From assembly GCF_001905095.1 (NCBI RefSeq), contig NZ_LWLS01000056.1, forward strand, positions 1-64,000: a stretch of 64,000 nucleotides of DNA, written 5' to 3'. The position numbers and the translations under genes were made by a program. Source of the stretch: Micromonospora sp. CB01531. Lineage in GTDB: Bacteria; Actinomycetota; Actinomycetes; Mycobacteriales; Micromonosporaceae. This document shows positions 35,701-42,731 of this stretch, one piece after another (positions within the stretch are counted from its first letter, which is position 1; each line of letters opens with the position of its first letter). Below the pieces are notes generated by a model. That model was given only the letters and a program-made list of their open reading frames with translations, was not told the DNA's origin and ran no database searches.

Positions 35701-35781
35701 GCTGATCATGGACAGCGCGAGCGCGCCGACGACGGGTATCGCTAACAGTCGTCCCCACCGGGGACGCCAGGTCACGTTCAT
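29770..35781 (-). CDS. giant secreted ThuA + PQQ-type sugar dehydrogenase multidomain protein with FIMAH tail
   Basis: A 2003-residue secreted protein. Order by residue: signal peptide (1-33); ThuA-like glutamine-amidotransferase fold (about 40-270, VLIFTKTTQFRHTEAIEQG, GIVAIHNATD); soluble-glucose-dehydrogenase-like beta-propeller (about 275-720, LLGIALDPKFAQNGYLYIYY, HTGGGLAFGPDGNLYLSVGD, YAMGFRNPFRFSIDPQTG); PKD domain (about 724-810); CBM-like module (about 925-1040); Ig-like domain (about 1048-1137); three concanavalin-like modules (about 1141-1328, 1343-1534 and 1546-1748; TFDGDTL.TNRW and EFDGSTLDGCRW starts); two Ig-like repeats (about 1750-1920); and a helical FIMAH domain (about 1928-2003). 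It probably oxidises or rearranges sugars at the cell surface while bound to a polysaccharide. It is next to a sugar-uptake operon, with 100 bp between them. Confidence 0.85.
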   Translation of the reverse strand: MNVTWRPRWGRLLAIPVVGALALSMISPAPAVAHPGDHGQAHVLIFTKTTQFRHTEAIEQGVPVLQAAFANAGITSQHTEDSSIFNDEDLAHFDALVMFQASGDPWTADQKAAMERYMKAGHGIVAIHNATDMRGNYAWWDNMIGSLMPGHAATGTSPGLPGTVRVEDHSHPSTAHLPQRWERADEWYNYALNVRGNAHVLATMDETTYNPGNNAMGYDHPISWCKPYDGGRAWMTGMGHFGAHYTGEPGLVQHIVGGVKWAAGMVEGDCGGTVWDQFERVPLDQNTSAPFAMDVAPDGRVFFTELVRGQIRVYDPRTKTTSTAITIPVYSGGEDGLLGIALDPKFAQNGYLYIYYAPASTNDSDPANFVSRLSRLTVGPGSQIDRATEKVLLEVPARRLPDEPGHTGGGLAFGPDGNLYLSVGDDVNPHSEPSGGYAPLSERDGTFHDARATSANTNDLRGKLLRIRPEADGSYSIPAGNMFPPGTAKTRPEIYAMGFRNPFRFSIDPQTGAIGLADYSPDNSNDNPDRGPAGIAEWNLITEPGFYGWPLCMGNNEPFRDVDYRTNPVTVGAYFDCARPINDSVRNTGLTELPPAKPAKMWYGYKRSSVPSVIPQGGGLAPMGGPFYKYDPNLQSDTKFPASYDGKPFFYEWSRNKMYSIIPNGQGGVEKVNPFLPQQQFLAPIDSKFGPDGSMYVLDWGGGFGRDNPNSGLYRVDYISGSRSPTAKISASPDSGQAPLQVRFDGSGSTDPENEQLRYEWDFTGDGSADSTEPKPTFTYTANGVYNARLTVTDPAGKTGTTTVPITVGNTRPKVKFNQPPNGAFFDFGDEVSWDLSVSDAEDTQIDDADVVIQPAMGHDEHAHPAEPLHGRTGKVVADLGGGHGEDMNVFYAIDGRYADSGGAGGIPSLTGSDTTLMFPKQREAEFFDNSSNVTVGSSRDVEGHGNSIAGQNGAWASYDPVNLHNVDRLILRASAASAGRIELRRGAPDGALLGTAQVPATSGGGYVDVPVEVPDPGETFTLYAVFPGAGERRLNFIEADGKGVSPTSKPKVAVTSPTPTDELEPGEIQVTAAASDAENTITKVEFFVDGTSIGVDTTAPYSMKWNASTQKRYQLTAVATNNKGYHAKSRVVQVEVGDLYGAWQTYSNTTAAFDRPDQDTWIINAGGENMWQGTDQYGSVYLPAAAGNTWTATVKIESQTNTNNSAKAGLIVRNDVTQPGRSPGYAAMTMRAGLGFEWLRDTDGNGQLDASTGASNTSYPSWVRIVRDGGKYYGYWSKDGKSFTLVGDPVTLPGAASPQDIGLAVTAHNTSATSEVKFTGFTLVDKAIHPAPPETTPGCAIRGSDTFDGDTLNTNRWTTVRNAPNLPVRVTNGGLVLPVTNGDINEANTGPISYAGQRAKVGPWTITTKVTIPHDREWQHAGLLMHGTDNDYVKLAFTRSSSGGRIMEFQTEAGGTRTWHANVGLPADFPATAHLRLVSDGQKLTAAYSADGQSWTALAGSATVIPNATVGPMAAGDTGAARVNAVFDHFTITPDGTDDGVRAPSDEFDGSTLDGCRWNSVVRYDSTKAAVSGGALRIETQPGDINGTNNDSPRNFILQKIPADVAAGNWTIETRLTPTMLHKWQLAGFLVYNNDDNYVKFDVVANNNAGTPTNLRAELVSERNAQFGNGGNRSIDIADSSESGWYYLRLSRSGNTYSAQISDGGVNWTSLGQPVTNDAVMTSFGLMALGPEQAQPVTVGFDYFRILDTTAPSLTVAVDPAQPNGKRGWYTSPVTVTASASDDRGGPVRIEFVEGDGAWTEYREPIKVTEDGRWELRLRAIDEAGNISALKAVSLAVDTTDPVVTVDGVANGGKYDLGRSLPIAATARDAASGVDSVALRLDGVAIESGAGVQPTAGGHELTVVATDLAGNTTEVTVSFEIVATYDNAQALVRRYQADGLISEDLADHLFGQLQAAKSTAAAGQKDPAKAALDRFAAAARTATDESARTQLLAAGAYLKARL

Positions 35782-35881
35782 GAGATGCGGTACCTCTCTG
35801 GGACGCGAGGAACTACTGGTGTGGTCATGACCGTGCGGCGTGCCGGCGCCGTCGGAGTGGGGGTGGAGCTGGCCGTCGGTG

Positions 35882-36733
35882 CTAGGGCATCACCGCCCGC
35901 AGGAACTTCAGGCCGTCGATGGCGATCGCGTCCTGGCTCGCGGCGAGCGGGCGCCAGATGGAGGCGGCGGTCGCGATCGTCGCGTTCTCCGCAGTGAACG
36001 ACTCGATGCACAGGGGGCCGCCGTAGCCCGCCGCGTCGATCGAGGCGAGGATCGCCGGCCAGTCCAGGTGATCGGCGCCGGGCGTGCCGCGGTCGTTGCC
36101 GCACACCTGGACGTGTGCCACCCGGCCGGCGGCCGAGCGGATGGCCGCCGGGATGTTCGTCTCCTCGATGTTCTGGTGGTAGAGGTCGAGCGCGACGCCG
36201 CAGTGCGGCAGGTCGCCGATCGCCTCGAGGGTCTGGCCGACGGTGTTGAGCAGGCTCGTCTCGTAGCGGTTGAGCGGCTCGACGGCCACCGTGACGCCGG
36301 CCGCGCCCGCGTACTCGACGACGGGGGCGAGGCTCTCCCGAAGTTGCGCGTACGCCGCGGCCCGCTCGGCCGGTGACAGCCGCCAGGTCCGGCCGACCGA
36401 GGCGTATGCCGGTCCGGCGATCACCGGCGAGCCGACGGTCGCGGCGGCGTCGACCACGCGGAACAGGTAATCCTGTGTGGACCGGATGGTGGCCGGGTCC
36501 GCCGCGACCAGCTCACGACCAGGGGGCATCACGAGGCACACGGTGGCGCCCAGGCCGTGGTCGGCGAGCACCTGGGCAGCCCGCCCCGGCTCCCAGTCGT
36601 CCGGGTTCTCCACCGGAAGCTCGAGCACGTCGAAGCCCCACCCCGCGACCCTGGCCGCGAGGGCGGCCAAGGTCGCGTCGGTCAGCGGCGAGGCCCACAC
36701 CCAGGTGTTGACCCCGAGCGGATGACCGATCAC
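35882..36733 (-). CDS. sugar isomerase/epimerase, D-tagatose/D-psicose 3-epimerase-like
   Basis: A 283-residue TIM-barrel protein of the AP-endonuclease-2/xylose-isomerase-like family. Metal-ligand and catalytic positions of the ketose 3-epimerases are visible: Glu in VAVEPLNRYETSLLN, Asp in GVALDLYHQNIEE, His in VAHVQVCGNDRG and Glu in LCIESFT. GTG is chosen because it overlaps the stop of the binding-protein gene (GTGA), the usual coupling here. As last gene of the importer operon it would act on the imported sugar or its oxidised product. Confidence 0.85.
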   Translation of the reverse strand: MIGHPLGVNTWVWASPLTDATLAALAARVAGWGFDVLELPVENPDDWEPGRAAQVLADHGLGATVCLVMPPGRELVAADPATIRSTQDYLFRVVDAAATVGSPVIAGPAYASVGRTWRLSPAERAAAYAQLRESLAPVVEYAGAAGVTVAVEPLNRYETSLLNTVGQTLEAIGDLPHCGVALDLYHQNIEETNIPAAIRSAAGRVAHVQVCGNDRGTPGADHLDWPAILASIDAAGYGGPLCIESFTAENATIATAASIWRPLAASQDAIAIDGLKFLRAVMP

Positions 36734-37905
36734 CGCCACGGCCCCGGGTAGCCCGGCATGCCCTCGCAGCCGCACATTGCGTAGTGCAGTGGCGGCATGT
36801 CCTGCTTCACGTAGTCCTTGACGTTGTCGCCGGTGATCCGCGGCTGCGGCAGCACCCACTCCTTCGGCACCTGCTCGCCCTTGAGGATCTTCAGCGCGGC
36901 GATGATCGGCGTGCGCCACTGGTAGGTCGGATAGGTCGGCGCGACCGCAGTGAGGCCCTCGTCGACCCACAGCCGCAGGAAGTCCTGCTGGTCCTCGCCG
37001 ACGATGGCCGGGACGTCGACCCCGGCGTCCTGGAAGGCCTCGGCCGCGGCGACGGCGGTCGCGCCGGCATCCATCCACACGCCGTCGATCCGGCCCTCGC
37101 GCTGGATGTAGTCGGCCACGATGCTCTTGGTCTTCGCCGCGTCGCCGTCGGTGAACTCCACACCGACCACCTTCAGCTCGCTGCCGCCGAAGATCTCGTT
37201 GGCGGCCGCCCAGCGCTGCTCGAGCACGTCCACACCGGGCAGGATGCGCAGAGCGAGAACCTTGCCGCCCGGCTTGACCTTCTCCTTCAGGAACTCCGCG
37301 CCGTCCGCACCGAAGGCGAAGCCGCCGATGGGGTGGATGAAGGTGACCGGGCAGCTGGTGTTGACGCCCCGGTCGAACACGATCACCGGCACGCCGGTCT
37401 GGCACGCCTGCTCCACCGCCGGCGTCAGTGTGGCGGTGGTGTTCGGCGAGATGATGATCGCGGAGCAGTTCTTGCCGGACAGCGACTGGATGTCGCTGAT
37501 CTGCTTGTCGTCCTTGGCCTCCGCATCCAGCACGGTGAACGTGGTGATCTCCGGGTGCTGCTTCACCTCCTGCTGCATGGTCTTGAAGCCCACCTGTCGC
37601 CAGGGGTTGTTCACCGCGGCGTTGGAGAAGCAGAGGGTGTATTTCCCGCCGGGCTTGGCGAACTTTGCGGTGTCCACCATTTCCGGCTCGAGCATCTGCT
37701 CCCACGGCTTGCCGTCCGGGCCCTGCGGCGTGGCGCCGCGGAACGCCAACTGGCGGTCGTACTCCGCCTGGTCGAAGAACTTCGACTTGTTCGCGTCGGA
37801 ACTGGGTGATCCGCCGGCAGTGGCCGTGTCGTCGGGCAGGTCGCTCGAGCATCCGGCGAGCGCCAGTGCGCCCGCCACGACCACCGTGGCCCATTTCTTG
37901 GTCAT
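36730..37905 (-). CDS. sugar-binding lipoprotein of ABC importer
   Basis: A 391-residue type I periplasmic-binding-protein lipoprotein with lipobox LALAGC near residue 19 and a Ser/Asp-rich linker. The family core includes YTLCFSNAAVNNPWRQVGFK, IIISPNTTATLTPAV, VPVIVFDRGV and WMDAGATAVAAAEAFQDAGV. It ends in a Cys-rich tail (MCGCEGMPGYPG). The tail is unusual and may be stabilised by the extra Cys seen at SCPVTF. AGGAGA precedes the ATG. The ligand is not identifiable; the two neighbouring enzymes suggest a cyclitol, ketose or glycoside. Confidence 0.85.
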   Translation of the reverse strand: MTKKWATVVVAGALALAGCSSDLPDDTATAGGSPSSDANKSKFFDQAEYDRQLAFRGATPQGPDGKPWEQMLEPEMVDTAKFAKPGGKYTLCFSNAAVNNPWRQVGFKTMQQEVKQHPEITTFTVLDAEAKDDKQISDIQSLSGKNCSAIIISPNTTATLTPAVEQACQTGVPVIVFDRGVNTSCPVTFIHPIGGFAFGADGAEFLKEKVKPGGKVLALRILPGVDVLEQRWAAANEIFGGSELKVVGVEFTDGDAAKTKSIVADYIQREGRIDGVWMDAGATAVAAAEAFQDAGVDVPAIVGEDQQDFLRLWVDEGLTAVAPTYPTYQWRTPIIAALKILKGEQVPKEWVLPQPRITGDNVKDYVKQDMPPLHYAMCGCEGMPGYPGPWR

Positions 37906-37937
37906 TATCGTCGATCTCCTTACTAACCTTGGGGACT

Positions 37938-38951
37938 TCAGGAGGAGGCAGGTTGCGCGGGTGCCGCGCTGCTCCGCTGTTTCGGCCACCACCGCAGCCG
38001 CTGCCGCACGCCGCTGCCGAGGGAGGCGTAGGCGACGGCGGCGATGATGATCACGCCCTGCACGGCCGACTCGAGGGCGCCGCTCACGCCGAGCAGGTTC
38101 AGCAGCGTGAACAGGGACTCCAGCGAGAGCGCGCCGGCGGCGGCCGCGACCACCGACCCGCGTCCGCCGCCGAGCAGCACGCCGCCCAGCACGACGGCGG
38201 TGATCGCCCGGAACTCCAGGCCGTCGCCGACCTGCGCCGAGACGCCGGCGAACCCGCCCAGCAGGATCGCGGCGACCGCCGCGAGCAGCCCGGACAGGAC
38301 GAACGCGAGCAACCGGAGCCGGTCGACCTGGCCGCCGGACAGCCGCACGGCGGCCTCGTTGTCGCCGACCGCGACCAGCGCCCGGCCGGTGCCGCCGCGC
38401 ATGAACAGCGCCGCGGCCACCAGGATCGCCAGCAGGATGAGCACCGACCAGGGAACCTCGCCGAGCACGGGGACCTCCACGGCACCGCGCCCGAACATCC
38501 GGAACCCGGCCGACAGCGCGCCGCGTGGGGCACCCCCGGTCCACAGGAAGATCGCGCCGTCGAGCACCAGCAGCATGCCGAGCGTGACGATGAACGACGG
38601 CACCAGGAGCTTTGTCGTGACCAGCCCGTTGACCAGGCCGACCAGCAGGCCGAACCCGAGCACGAGCAGGATCACCCGCGCCGTCGCGGACTCGCTGCCG
38701 TTGATCAGCCGGGCCGCGATGACCACCCCGGCGGTCACCAGCGCGCCAACCGACAGGTCGAACCCGCCGGAGACGATGACGAAGTACTGCCCGATCGCGA
38801 GGATCATCAGCGGCGCGGCCCGCTTGAGCAGCGCCAGGTAGCCGGACGGCTCGGCGTAGGCCGGTCCGGCGATCGCGAGCCCGAGCAGCAGCACGAACAG
38901 GACGACGAGCACCGGCGCGGTGCCCTCGGCAAGGCGGGGACGCCAGGTCAT
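37938..38951 (-). CDS. sugar ABC transporter permease
   Basis: A 337-residue BPD_transp_2 permease with about nine helices, the motif MILAIGQYFVIVSGGFDLSVGA, the NGLVTTKLLVPSFIVTLG segment and EFRAITAVVLGGVLLGGG near the C-terminus. Its ATG overlaps the stop of the preceding permease by four bases. The C-terminus is basic then Ala/Pro-rich (QRLRWWPKQ). Confidence 0.9.
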   Translation of the reverse strand: MTWRPRLAEGTAPVLVVLFVLLLGLAIAGPAYAEPSGYLALLKRAAPLMILAIGQYFVIVSGGFDLSVGALVTAGVVIAARLINGSESATARVILLVLGFGLLVGLVNGLVTTKLLVPSFIVTLGMLLVLDGAIFLWTGGAPRGALSAGFRMFGRGAVEVPVLGEVPWSVLILLAILVAAALFMRGGTGRALVAVGDNEAAVRLSGGQVDRLRLLAFVLSGLLAAVAAILLGGFAGVSAQVGDGLEFRAITAVVLGGVLLGGGRGSVVAAAAGALSLESLFTLLNLLGVSGALESAVQGVIIIAAVAYASLGSGVRQRLRWWPKQRSSAAPAQPASS

Positions 38952-39973
38952 GCCAACCTCCCACGGCCGCGGCTGGCGATCATGCGGCGGGCGTAGAGCG
39001 CGACCGCGGTCACGAGTACGACGCCGCGCACCACGTCCTTGAAGAACGGATCGACCTCGAGGTCGTCGAAGATGGTGTCCAGGGTGGCGAGGATGAGAAC
39101 GCCGCCGATCGTGCCGACGACGCCGCCCCGGCCACCGGCGAGCAGCGTCCCGCCGAGCACGACGGCGGCGATGGACTCCAGGTCGTACCCGGCGTCGGTG
39201 CCGACGTACGGTGCCCCCGACCCGAGCCGGCTGGCGAGGTAGATCCCGGTGAGACCGGCGGCGAGCGAGCACAGCACGTGCGCGGTGACGATGACCCGGC
39301 GGGTGGGCACCCCGGACAGCCGGGCCACCTCGATGTCGCCGCCGACGGCGTACATGTGGTAGCCGGGGCGGGTCCGCGACAGGTACCACCAGGCCAGTGC
39401 GGCGGCGGCCAGCATGAGCAGCGCCGCGACCGGTATCGGGCCGATCCGGTCGTAGCCGAGGTGCTGGAAGCCGCGCGGTACGTCGCCGGCCGGGCCGGTG
39501 TAGTTGTCCTCGAGATAGCCGCGCAGGATCAGCGCCACACCGAGCGTGGCGATGAACGCGTTGGCCTTGAGGACGGTGATGACCAGCCCGTTGACCAGGC
39601 CGACGCCGGCGGCGACCGCGAGCGCCAGCAGCACGCCGGGCACGAGCATGCCGTCCCGCCCGGCCATCGTCTCCGCGGCGATCAGTGAGGTGAGGCCGAC
39701 CAGGTAGGCGACGGACAGGTCGAGGGATCCGGTGAGGATCACCATCGTCTGTCCTATCGCCACCAGACCGAGTGCGGTGGCCCGGGTGAGGATGTTGAGG
39801 ATGCCGCCCTGGTCGAGCAGGACCTCGCCGCGCAGCCCGACGAGCACGCTGCCGACGACCAGCAGCGCGACGAGAGCGAGGTAGACGATGACGGTCGGGG
39901 TGAGCCGCCGACGCACCACCGGCCCCATGGCCTTCTGCTCGACCGGAACCGTGTTCTCCCGAAGAATGCTCAC
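38948..39973 (-). CDS. sugar ABC transporter permease
   Basis: A 341-residue permease of the same family, with LVAIGQTMVILTGSLDLSVA, NGLVITVLKANAFIATLG and YDLESIAAVVLGGTLLAGG. It overlaps the ATPase gene at its start and the second permease at its end, four bases each, so stoichiometric translation is likely. The two permeases should form a heterodimer. Confidence 0.9.
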   Translation of the reverse strand: MSILRENTVPVEQKAMGPVVRRRLTPTVIVYLALVALLVVGSVLVGLRGEVLLDQGGILNILTRATALGLVAIGQTMVILTGSLDLSVAYLVGLTSLIAAETMAGRDGMLVPGVLLALAVAAGVGLVNGLVITVLKANAFIATLGVALILRGYLEDNYTGPAGDVPRGFQHLGYDRIGPIPVAALLMLAAAALAWWYLSRTRPGYHMYAVGGDIEVARLSGVPTRRVIVTAHVLCSLAAGLTGIYLASRLGSGAPYVGTDAGYDLESIAAVVLGGTLLAGGRGGVVGTIGGVLILATLDTIFDDLEVDPFFKDVVRGVVLVTAVALYARRMIASRGRGRLA

Positions 39974-41472
39974 GCCACCTCACCGATCCCGTGTCCGGTG
40001 GCCAGCGCCATCACAGCCCCCTCACTCGCGCCGGCAGGCAGCTCACCGGCCAGCGCGCCGTCGTGCATGACGAGGATCCGGTCACTCATCCCGATCAGCT
40101 CGGGAAGCTCCGAGGAGATCATCAGCACCGCCACCCCGCGCCGCGCGAGGTCGCGCAGCAACTCGTGCACGGCCCGCTTCGCGCCGACGTCGATGCCGCG
40201 CGTCGGCTCGTCGACCACCAGCACCCTCGGCGCGACCGCCAGCCACTTGGCGAGCACGACCTTCTGCTGGTTGCCGCCGGACAGGAAGCGCACCTCCTGG
40301 TGCTCCCCGCGGGCCACCACGGTCACCAGGTCGAGCAGCTCCGCCACATCCGACTTCTCGCGGGAGCGCCCGCCGCGCAGCGCGGCGCGGCGCACCAGCA
40401 GCGTGTTGTCCCGCACGGACTGCCCAAGCGCCAGCCCGTCCCCCTTGCGGTCCTCGGTGACCAGCGCGATCCCGAGGCGCACGGCGGTGCGGGGCCGGGT
40501 CACCCGCCGGGTCGCTCCGTCGACCTCCAACGAGCCGCGGGTGAACGGCTCGACGCCGAACACGGCGCGCGCGACCGCCGAGCGGCCAGACCCTTGCAGC
40601 CCGGCCAGCCCGACGATCTCCCCGGCACGTACCTCGAGGTTCAGGCCGCGGAGGCGGTCGTTGCCGGCGCCGCGCAGCGCGAGGCGGACCGCCCCGAGGT
40701 CGTCGGGGACCGCCCGGTCCGGGTAGTACTCGCCCAGGTCACGGCCCACCATGTGGCGGACCAGGTCCTCCGAGGTCAGCTCGCTGGTCGGGGCGCAGGT
40801 CACGAACTGGCCGTCCTTGAGCACGGTGATCCGGTCGGAGAGGTCGAACACCTCGCGCATCCGGTGCGAGACGTAGAGGATCGCGATGCCCCGCTCGCGC
40901 AGCCGCCGCACCAGGTCGTAGAGCAGCTCGACCTCGTGATCGGCGAGCGCGGCGGTCGGCTCGTCCATGCCCAGCACCCGCGCGTCGGTCGACAGCGCCT
41001 TGACGATCTCCACGACCTGTCGTTGGGCCACCGACAGTGACGACACGGTGTCGGCCGGATCGATCCCGTCCTCGCCGAGCCAGTCCAGCAGCTCGCGGGT
41101 GTCGGCCATCATGCGCCGGCGGTCGACCTGCATCCGCCGCACCGGCTCGCGGCCGAGGTAGACGTTCTCGGCAACGCTGCGGTGCGGCAGCAGGGTGAAT
41201 TCCTGGTGGATGATGGCGATGCCGGCCCGCTGCGCGTCGGTGGGACCGGCGAACGACATTTCGGCGCCGTCGACCTCGATGGTGCCGCCGTCCGGCCGGT
41301 GCACCCCGGCCAGCACCTTGAGCAGCGTGGACTTGCCCGCACCGTTCTCGCCCATCACGGCGTGCACCTCGCCGCCCCGCAGCTCCAGGTCCACCCCGCG
41401 CAGCACCGGCACGCCGAGGAAGGACTTGGTGATCCCGGTCAGCCGCGCGCTCGTCGTTGGGCCGGGCGTCAT
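39970..41472 (-). CDS. sugar ABC transporter ATP-binding protein
   Basis: A 500-residue RbsA-type double ATPase: Walker A GENGAGKST, Walker B RVLGMDEPTAALAD and VSHR in the first half. The second half has degenerate GLQGSGRSA, LVTEDRKGDGL, FLSGGNQQKVVLAKW and VVDEPTRGIDVG. It is clearly distinct from the two YtfR-like ATPases in the other sugar locus. The start MTPGPTT overlaps the oxidoreductase stop (ATGA). Confidence 0.92.
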   Translation of the reverse strand: MTPGPTTSARLTGITKSFLGVPVLRGVDLELRGGEVHAVMGENGAGKSTLLKVLAGVHRPDGGTIEVDGAEMSFAGPTDAQRAGIAIIHQEFTLLPHRSVAENVYLGREPVRRMQVDRRRMMADTRELLDWLGEDGIDPADTVSSLSVAQRQVVEIVKALSTDARVLGMDEPTAALADHEVELLYDLVRRLRERGIAILYVSHRMREVFDLSDRITVLKDGQFVTCAPTSELTSEDLVRHMVGRDLGEYYPDRAVPDDLGAVRLALRGAGNDRLRGLNLEVRAGEIVGLAGLQGSGRSAVARAVFGVEPFTRGSLEVDGATRRVTRPRTAVRLGIALVTEDRKGDGLALGQSVRDNTLLVRRAALRGGRSREKSDVAELLDLVTVVARGEHQEVRFLSGGNQQKVVLAKWLAVAPRVLVVDEPTRGIDVGAKRAVHELLRDLARRGVAVLMISSELPELIGMSDRILVMHDGALAGELPAGASEGAVMALATGHGIGEVA

Positions 41473-42599
41473 GCCGGCACCTCTGTCCACGCGCCGTCCG
41501 CCGCCGCGGAGGCCAGCACCGCGTCGGTGATCCGGACGGCGCGCAGGCCGTCCGCGAACGTGGGCAGCCCGTCCGGGACGTCCGCGCCACGCACCGCCCG
41601 GTAGGTGTCGGCGACGAACGCGTCGAAGCAGTCCTGGTAGCCCTGCGCATGCCCGGCGGGCAGCCGGACGTAGCGCGCGGCGGAGGGGTGCAGCGTGCCA
41701 GGGTCACGCAGCAGCGTCTGGCCGCCCTCGCGCCGGCCGACCCACAGCCGCTCCGGGTCCTCCTGGTCGAAGCCGAAGCTCGCCTCGGTGCCGGAAAGCT
41801 CCAGGTGCAGCCGGTTCTTGCGGCCTGCGGCGACCTGCGACACCACCAGCGTGCCAACCATGCCGGCGGCCGTGGTGAAGTGCACGGTGGCCAGGTCCTC
41901 GGTGGGCTCCCCGGCTCTGCGGGCGCGCTCGTGCACGACCGCGGTGCGCGCGGACAGCCGGGCGATCCGGTCGCCCGTGACGAACTCGAACAGGTCGCAC
42001 CAGTGCGAGCCGATGTCGGCGAACGCTCGCGACGGCCCGCCGACCGCGGCATCGACCCGCCAGTCGTCGTCGGACGGGCGGGACAGCCAGTCCTGGAGGT
42101 AGCCGCCGGTCACGCTGGCGACGACGCCCGCCTCTCCGGCGGCCAGCCGGGCGCGCAACTCGCGCACCATGGGGTGGAAGCGGTAGACGAACGGCACCGT
42201 GGCTACCCGATCGCCGGCCGCCGCCATCAGCGCCGTGGCCTCGACGCTGCCCGTGGCGAGGGGCTTTTCGCAGATGACGTGCACGCCGGCGGCGAGCGCG
42301 GCGGCGGCCACGGGGGCGTGCGACGCGTTGGGCGTGCACACGTGCAGCACGTCGATCTCGGCATTGTCGAGCAGGGCCGCCAGGTTCGGGTAGCCCTCGT
42401 CCGCGCCGACGGCGCGAGCCGCAGCGGCGGCGCCCTCGGGGCGCGACGCCACCGCCGCCACGACGGTCGCTCCGGCGCGCCGGGCCGCCTCCGCGTGCAC
42501 CTGGCCCATGAACCCCGCGCCGACCACCGCCACGCGTAGCGTCTGCTGGTCGGATTCGAGGCCACCACCAGACGCCGTAATGACATCGGTCACAGACAT
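41469..42599 (-). CDS. Gfo/Idh/MocA-family NAD(P)-dependent oxidoreductase
   Basis: A 376-residue sugar or cyclitol dehydrogenase. The Rossmann fold is at the N-terminus (LRVAVVGAGFMGQVHAEAA), with HVCTPNASHAPVAAAALAAG and the catalytic-Lys motif VICEKPLA at about residues 90-115. The C-terminal alpha/beta domain has GGYLQDWL and DIGSHWCDLFEFVTG, whose His is the usual catalytic partner. First gene of a six-gene operon with the importer and epimerase. The start MSVTDV has no ribosome-binding site and sits beside palindromes, so leaderless translation is possible. Confidence 0.88.
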   Translation of the reverse strand: MSVTDVITASGGGLESDQQTLRVAVVGAGFMGQVHAEAARRAGATVVAAVASRPEGAAAAARAVGADEGYPNLAALLDNAEIDVLHVCTPNASHAPVAAAALAAGVHVICEKPLATGSVEATALMAAAGDRVATVPFVYRFHPMVRELRARLAAGEAGVVASVTGGYLQDWLSRPSDDDWRVDAAVGGPSRAFADIGSHWCDLFEFVTGDRIARLSARTAVVHERARRAGEPTEDLATVHFTTAAGMVGTLVVSQVAAGRKNRLHLELSGTEASFGFDQEDPERLWVGRREGGQTLLRDPGTLHPSAARYVRLPAGHAQGYQDCFDAFVADTYRAVRGADVPDGLPTFADGLRAVRITDAVLASAAADGAWTEVPA

Positions 42600-42622
42600 G
42601 TGACGACGGTAACGTCCACTTA

Positions 42623-42680
42623 TGACGATCGTCAATCAAAAGATGTATCTACATCGACCATACTTAGATGATCAACATCT
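42623..42680. promoter_or_regulatory. cluster of three inverted repeats in the oxidoreductase-ROK spacer
   Basis: Within about 60 AT-rich bases lie three elements. One is a perfect 12-bp palindrome TGACGATCGTCA (42623-42634). One is GATGTA-TC-TACATC (42642-42655). One is AGATG-ATCAA-CATCT (42666-42680). The last two share the half-site GATGT/ACATC and are probable operators of the adjacent ROK repressor. They control both the operon and the repressor's own promoter. Confidence 0.6.
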
Positions 42681-42731
42681 CGAACCCTCGCGCCAGCCGA
42701 CGTAACGCGGCCACTTCGGTTTAATTAGGGG

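Noticed and set aside
30913-35745. Very long plus-strand open frame (1610 codons)
   Set aside because: It is antisense to the ThuA/GSDH protein, has Arg/Val/His-rich low-complexity composition and no domains. Long antisense frames are expected where third positions are nearly all G or C.
38951-39983. Extended frame upstream of the second permease
   Set aside because: It is the out-of-frame shadow of the first permease; the true start is the overlapping ATG at 38951.
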